A DNA stretch of 24,814 nucleotides from RGIG3009 sp045578425 (GTDB taxonomy: Bacteria > Bacillota > Clostridia > Oscillospirales > Acutalibacteraceae): positions 1 through 24,814 of the forward strand of contig JAZNKF010000018.1 of assembly GCA_045578425.1 (NCBI GenBank). Reading direction: 5' to 3'. Each line of letters begins with the position of its first letter. The stretch's first letter is position 1. Shown here piece after piece: positions 21,509 to 24,814 of this stretch. The translations under genes were made by a program, and so were the position numbers. The notes below the pieces were generated by a model, which saw only the letters and a list, made by a program, of their open reading frames with translations, made no database searches and had not been told where the DNA came from.

Positions 21509-21531
21509 TTTGGATTTTAGGAGGAACTGTA

Positions 21532-22146
21532 ATGATTATTACCATTGCCCGCCAATTTGGCAGCGGCGGAAGAGAAATCGGCAAAAAATTAGCGGCTAAG
21601 TTGAACATCCCGTTTTACGATAACGAGTTGCTGCTGCATGCCGCCGAAATGAGCGGTTTATCCGAAGAAATCGTTTCGCACTTTGACGAGCAGCCTACCA
21701 ACAGTTTGTTATATTCCTTGTCCACGGGCGTGTATTCGCTCAACGATGCCGGTGTGGTCAACTTTGCACAACCGGTAAATCAACGCGTGTTCCAAGCGCA
21801 GTTTGATGCCATTCGCGCTCTGGCAGAAAAAGGCCCCTGCGTGATTGTGGGACGGTGTGCGGATTACGTGCTTGAAAATCACGAAAACGTGGTTCGCGTG
21901 TTTTTGCATGCCGATTTGGAAGAGCGTATTCATCGCGTGGCGGAATACGATGGCATTTCGGCGGCAGAAGCCAAAACGCGCATTACCAAAAGCGATAAAA
22001 AACGTGCCAACTATTACAACTTCTATTCCGGCAAAAAATGGGGCGTGGCTTCTTCGTACGACTTGTGTATCAACACCAGTGTGTTAGGCTATGAACAAAC
22101 CGTTGATTTTATCGCCGAGTATGCCCAAAAAATGAAAACAAAATAA
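21532..22146 (+). CDS. Cytidylate kinase-like family protein
   Basis: A 204-residue P-loop protein of the cytidylate-kinase-like family (PF13189 type), common in Clostridia. The P-loop is ARQFGSGGREIG (residues 6-17). Further blocks are KLNIPFYDNELL, GPCVIVGRCADYVL and VFLHADLEERIHRV, and a late RITKSDKKRANYYNFYSGKKWG segment that would form the lid with basic residues. It probably phosphorylates a nucleotide or a related small molecule, but these are distinct from the main Cmk and the substrate is unproven. AGGAGG precedes the ATG at 21532. It follows glnA by 23 nt and shares its terminator at 22155. Confidence 0.88.
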   Translation: MIITIARQFGSGGREIGKKLAAKLNIPFYDNELLLHAAEMSGLSEEIVSHFDEQPTNSLLYSLSTGVYSLNDAGVVNFAQPVNQRVFQAQFDAIRALAEKGPCVIVGRCADYVLENHENVVRVFLHADLEERIHRVAEYDGISAAEAKTRITKSDKKRANYYNFYSGKKWGVASSYDLCINTSVLGYEQTVDFIAEYAQKMKTK

Positions 22147-22154
22147 TACTGCTG

Positions 22155-22185
22155 AAAAGAGCCGTCCGGTGACGGCTCTTTTTTT
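22155..22185 (+). terminator. Intrinsic terminator after the glnA operon
   Basis: Arms AAAAGAGCCGTC (22155-22166) and GACGGCTCTTTT (22171-22182), loop CGGT, and continuing T's to 22185. Confidence 0.92.
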
Positions 22186-22256
22186 ACAAATTTTTCCTTG
22201 TAAATTTTTGTCTTGCGGTGAAACACTAGTGACAAAAACAAAGAGGAGAGATGAAC

Positions 22257-22436
22257 ATGTCAACACGAGGAATGAAATTTGTTAAAGGAATGGGTATCGG
22301 TTTGGCGGTAGGATGCATGGTGGGTGCCGTGGGCAGTCACTGTATGCGAAACGGAAAACGCGGGCTTAGAAAAAACGTCGGCAAAGCGCTCAAAGATATG
22401 AGCGAACTCGTCGAGCAAGTGGGAGAATTGTTTTAA
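22257..22436 (+). CDS. Small single-pass membrane protein, unknown
   Basis: A 59-residue protein: a short basic start (MSTRGMKFVKG), a Gly-rich hydrophobic stretch (GMGIGLAVGCMVGAVGSHC), a basic cluster (MRNGKRGLRK), and an amphipathic end (NVGKALKDMSELVEQVGELF). It resembles small YtxH-like envelope proteins of Clostridia in layout only. AGAGGAGAG is 6 nt before the ATG at 22257; an ATG at 22251 has almost no spacing. It is bounded by terminators at 22155 and 22438, so it has its own transcript, though I see no strong promoter in 22186-22250 (only TTGTAA boxes without a good -10). Confidence 0.8.
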   Translation: MSTRGMKFVKGMGIGLAVGCMVGAVGSHCMRNGKRGLRKNVGKALKDMSELVEQVGELF

Positions 22437-22437
22437 C

Positions 22438-22473
22438 AAAGCGGGCAGAAAGATTTTTCTTTCTGCCCGCTTT
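22438..22473. terminator. Bidirectional terminator, small membrane protein / MATE exporter
   Basis: Perfect 16-nt arms (22438-22453 and 22458-22473), core GCGGGCAGAAAGA, with T5 on the right and T's on the left in the opposite sense. It lies between two convergent genes. Confidence 0.92.
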
Positions 22474-22479
22474 TTAAGG

Positions 22480-23853
22480 TTATTCGGTTGATATTGCTCC
22501 AAGTTTTGTTACGACTTTTTTGCGAACAATAATGGCACAGACGGTGTGTGCAAAAAAGGTAACCGCCCATGTGACAGGGTAAGATAAAAACAAAACGGAG
22601 AAGGAGGGGAAAGCTTTGAAAACCGTGAAAATCCACACAATCCGCAAACCGCAAGCCCCAACCAGTGAAACAAGCATCGGCATAATGGAAAAGCCCATGC
22701 CGCGAATGTGGCCGGTCATCGCTTCCATTAAACCGCAGAAGAAATACGGAATGCCGGTAACCGCTATGCGCATGGTACCGTACCGAATCGCTTCGGGGCT
22801 GTCGGTGTAAATTCTGAGCAATGGTTCGGAGAACAGCACAAGTAATCCGCCGATGATAATGCCGATGATGGCGACCAGCAACAGCGAATATCGACAAGAG
22901 CGTACCATGCGGTCAATTTTTTTGGCGCCAAAATTTTGTGCCGTAAAATTGAGAGAGGCGTGGTAAAAAGCGTTCATGGCGGTGTAGGCAAAACTTTCGA
23001 TGTTGCCGGCGGCGCCGCCGCCTGCCATGGCAAAACTGCCGAAACTGTTAACCGACGATTGGATAAGAACGTTGGAAATGGCAAACAAAGAACTTTGTAT
23101 ACCCGACGGTAAGCCGAGTCGCAAAATTTCCCGAGCCATTTTGAGGTTCAGACGCAGATGGGATGGCACCAAACGTATCAAGCTTTTTTCTCGCAACAAG
23201 CAGCGAACCAGTAAAATAGCGGAAAGCAGTTGCGAAACCGTGGTGGCAATGGCAACCCCCGCCACACCCAAGTGAAACACAATAACCAAAATGAGATTGA
23301 GAAAAACGTTGACCAGACCGGAAACCGCCAAAAAAATCAGCGGGCGGCGGGTGTCGCCGTTGGCGCGTAAAACAGCGGCACCGAAATTGTAAACCAAAAA
23401 GAAAGGCATCCCCAAAAAGTAAATGCGCACATAGAGAGAGGCTTGTTCCAAAACACTGGCCCCTGTTTCGTCCGGAACGCCCATTAAGCGTAACATCGGC
23501 TCTGCTAAAAACAAACCGACAAACAACAAAAGCACGCCGCCGATGATTCCCAAAATAATCGCCGTATGCACGCTTTGGTGCACTTTTTTGGAATGGCGGG
23601 CGCCAAGGTGAAGGGCAACAACAGCGGAAACGCCGGTGGACATCCCCAAAAACAGGTTCACCATCAAGCTGATAAGCGAGGAGGTAGAGGTGACTGCCGC
23701 CAAGGCATCGTCACCCGCAAATTTGCCAACCACGATAATGTCGGCGGCGTTGTAAAACACCTGCAATAAACCGGTGGCAATCAGCGGCAGGGCAAACATA
23801 ATCAGTTTGGGGAGTAACGGGCCGTTACACATGTCGATGCCGGGTTTTTTCAC
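22480..23853 (-). CDS. MATE-family multidrug/sodium antiporter
   Basis: A 457-residue exporter with 12 predicted membrane helices in two six-helix halves. Family features are the N-terminal GPLLPKLIMFALPLIATGLLQVFYNAADIIVVGKFAG, the loop VLRANGDTRRPLIFLAVSGLVNVFLNLILV, and the second-half LGLPSGIQSSLFAISNVLIQSSVNSFG. It exchanges sodium or protons for cationic drugs or other organic compounds; the substrate is not deducible. It belongs to the large MepA/NorM-like group of Firmicutes, with many paralogues. The start is GTG at 23853, with GAGGTGA 6 nt upstream. Own promoter (23878-23905) and terminator (22438), so monocistronic. No adjacent regulator. Confidence 0.94.
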   Translation of the reverse strand: MKKPGIDMCNGPLLPKLIMFALPLIATGLLQVFYNAADIIVVGKFAGDDALAAVTSTSSLISLMVNLFLGMSTGVSAVVALHLGARHSKKVHQSVHTAIILGIIGGVLLLFVGLFLAEPMLRLMGVPDETGASVLEQASLYVRIYFLGMPFFLVYNFGAAVLRANGDTRRPLIFLAVSGLVNVFLNLILVIVFHLGVAGVAIATTVSQLLSAILLVRCLLREKSLIRLVPSHLRLNLKMAREILRLGLPSGIQSSLFAISNVLIQSSVNSFGSFAMAGGGAAGNIESFAYTAMNAFYHASLNFTAQNFGAKKIDRMVRSCRYSLLLVAIIGIIIGGLLVLFSEPLLRIYTDSPEAIRYGTMRIAVTGIPYFFCGLMEAMTGHIRGMGFSIMPMLVSLVGACGLRIVWIFTVFKAFPSFSVLFLSYPVTWAVTFFAHTVCAIIVRKKVVTKLGAISTE

Positions 23854-23877
23854 TATACATCACCTCGTGTCAAGATA

Positions 23878-23905
23878 ACTATAACATCATATATAGAAAA
23901 GTCAA
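23878..23905 (-). promoter_or_regulatory. Promoter of the MATE gene
   Basis: On the minus strand: TTGACT (23900-23905), 16-nt spacer, TATAGT (23878-23883). The start site is close to the ribosome binding site, giving a very short leader. Confidence 0.6.
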
Positions 23906-23942
23906 TAGATGTTGCCAAAAAACGTAGTCTTCACGCTTTTTC

Positions 23943-23971
23943 TTGACTCACCGCAAAGGTTTTTGTATAAT
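23943..23971 (+). promoter_or_regulatory. Promoter of the single-pass membrane protein gene
   Basis: TTGACT (23943-23948), 17-nt spacer, TATAAT (23966-23971). It is divergent from the MATE promoter about 40 bp away. Confidence 0.85.
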
Positions 23972-24004
23972 AGAAAGGCAACATCGCAAAAGGAGTGATT
24001 GACG

Positions 24005-24589
24005 ATGGCAAAAAAGAAAATCGTACAAGAAGATATTTCTATTTTAAATACCAATAGTACCGAAGTGGGTTTAGAACAAGAAGAACAGGCATTATCCAAA
24101 AAACAAATTTTGAAACTGGTAGCCGTGGTGGCGGCAGTGGTTGTCTTTGTAGCGACTTTATTGGTGGTTGGCGGCATTGTGTCGGAAAATATACACCAAA
24201 AAGAATTGCTGCGCCAGCCCGATGAGTCCATGAGCGCATTTTATAGTGAAGAAACAGAAGCACCTATAACAGCCGACAAAGTAGAAACCATTGTTACGCA
24301 GGCTTATTATACCAATGAAAAGGGATTACAGGTTTTTTTGAATTTTAGTAATGGTTTGAAAGAAAACCAACGGATTAAAAAGATTTACATCACTATTCGC
24401 GATAAGAGCGAACAAGGAAAAGTGATTGCCAAGGGCAACACCGATAAAATCAGTAAAAAAACTATCATCCCTGCCGAAGGAAACCTTGATTTTGAATTGT
24501 ATATTCCGCCGCGTTTTGTAGCAATAAAAGATAATTCTTTAGAAAAAATATCTTATGACGTCACGTTGGAATATTTTTCCGTAAAATAA
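24005..24589 (+). CDS. Membrane-anchored protein of unknown function
   Basis: A 194-residue protein I do not recognise. Residues 1-36 are polar and cytosolic, followed by one membrane helix (about 37-59, rich in V and A). An external domain of ~135 residues contains predicted beta strands (GLQVFLNFSNGL, KKIYITIRDKS, LDFELYIPPRFVAI, ISYDVTLEYFSVK), suggesting a small beta-sandwich. No Cys residues, no catalytic motif. AAGGAG is 9 nt before the ATG at 24005, and a TTG at 23999 is too close to it. It has its own promoter and terminator and sits directly upstream of an rRNA promoter. The positively charged N terminus and lack of a cleavage site suggest type II orientation. Confidence 0.8.
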   Translation: MAKKKIVQEDISILNTNSTEVGLEQEEQALSKKQILKLVAVVAAVVVFVATLLVVGGIVSENIHQKELLRQPDESMSAFYSEETEAPITADKVETIVTQAYYTNEKGLQVFLNFSNGLKENQRIKKIYITIRDKSEQGKVIAKGNTDKISKKTIIPAEGNLDFELYIPPRFVAIKDNSLEKISYDVTLEYFSVK

Positions 24590-24605
24590 GAGCGTACAAA
24601 CATTT

Positions 24606-24654
24606 GCCGCGTGCTGATACTGTCATTTTGGGGATATTAGCACGCGGCTTTTTT
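24606..24654 (+). terminator. Intrinsic terminator before the rRNA promoter
   Basis: 14-nt arms (24606-24619 and 24635-24648), one G-U pair, GC core GCCGCGTGCT, 15-nt loop, then T6. It insulates the following rRNA-type promoter from read-through. Confidence 0.88.
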
Positions 24655-24693
24655 AACTTTTTAAAATTTTTTCAAAAAACCCTAAAAAAAGTG

Positions 24694-24722
24694 TTGACAA
24701 AGGGAAAAAGGAGTGGTATGAT
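24694..24722 (+). promoter_or_regulatory. rRNA operon-type promoter with AT-rich upstream element
   Basis: TTGACA (24694-24699), 17-nt spacer, TATGAT (24717-24722). About 40 bp of A and T tracts directly upstream (24649-24690) look like an UP element. The transcript then contains a leader typical of 16S rRNA precursors in Firmicutes. Confidence 0.82.
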
Positions 24723-24728
24723 AGCAAA

Positions 24729-24814
24729 GCTGTCCGCGAAAAGCGGGTAGCAAAAAGGACCTTGAAAATTAAACAATGTGAAAGAAAGAACGAACACACA
24801 ACCCGTAATTTCTT
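24729..24814 (+). other. 5' leader of an rRNA (16S) precursor, running out of the window
   Basis: The leader starts with a 9-bp hairpin (24729-24737 with 24743-24751, loop GAAAA, two G-U pairs), then ACCTTGAAAATTAAACAATG. That segment is close to the CTTTGAAAACTAAACAA sequence found ahead of 16S rRNA in Bacillus and Clostridia, where it belongs to the boxA-type antitermination and processing region. The 16S gene itself should begin shortly beyond the right edge; this is inferred, not seen. Confidence 0.72.

Noticed and set aside
22183..22231. TTTACAA/TTGTAAA inverted repeat and CACTAGTG palindrome before the small membrane protein
   Set aside because: Short, A/T-rich and without a convincing -10 box; compatible with chance.

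Overview
The window looks like a chromosomal segment of a Gram-positive Clostridia-type bacterium (Bacillota, possibly Oscillospirales-like; the rank below class is a guess). The evidence is strong AGGAGG-type ribosome binding sites, occasional TTG/GTG starts, near-consensus TTGACA-17-TATAAT promoters, U-tailed hairpin terminators, a Bacillus-type glutamine synthetase, an FMN riboswitch in front of an ECF riboflavin transporter subunit, and RpoB/RpoC sequences of Firmicutes type. Nearly all of it is core housekeeping DNA. No transposase, phage gene, CRISPR array or tRNA was found.

Layout. 1-1311: 3' part of mfd. 1402-2177: a visibly AT-richer islet with a divergent pair, an Arc-like ribbon-helix-helix regulator and a SLOG-family protein, with two related palindromes between them. 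2314-9723: rpoB-rpoC on the minus strand from its own promoter, which overlaps a rightward promoter for a class A beta-lactamase-like lipoprotein (10058-11062). 11110-12162: rpsF-ssb-rpsR on the minus strand. 12299-12625: a strong rightward promoter followed by a roughly 274-nt RNA whose ends pair over 27 nt, directly upstream of prfB (no programmed frameshift). 13839-14933: a NahK-like sugar 1-kinase. 15045-16337: tRNA methylthiotransferase mtaB. 16379-17489: a leftward PHP phosphoesterase plus TSCPD-domain protein. 17726-19096: mgtE. 19093-19968: promoter, FMN riboswitch, terminator and ribU, with a small proline-rich ORF antisense to its end. 20174-22146: glnA and a cytidylate-kinase-like gene. 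22257-22436: a small membrane protein. 22480-23853: a MATE exporter (minus). 24005-24589: a single-pass membrane protein. 24694-24814: an rRNA-type promoter and leader running off the right edge.

How it fits together. Most units are short, each with its own promoter and a shared bidirectional terminator between convergent units. Translation and transcription dominate (RpoB, RpoC, S6, S18, RF2, tRNA thiomethylation, Mfd, rRNA promoter).

The best candidates for something little described are the structured RNA in front of prfB, which I suspect but cannot prove is a raiA-motif relative, and the RHH/SLOG pair with twin operators. The overlapping rpoBC/lipoprotein promoters with a 14-bp palindrome between their start points also deserve a look.
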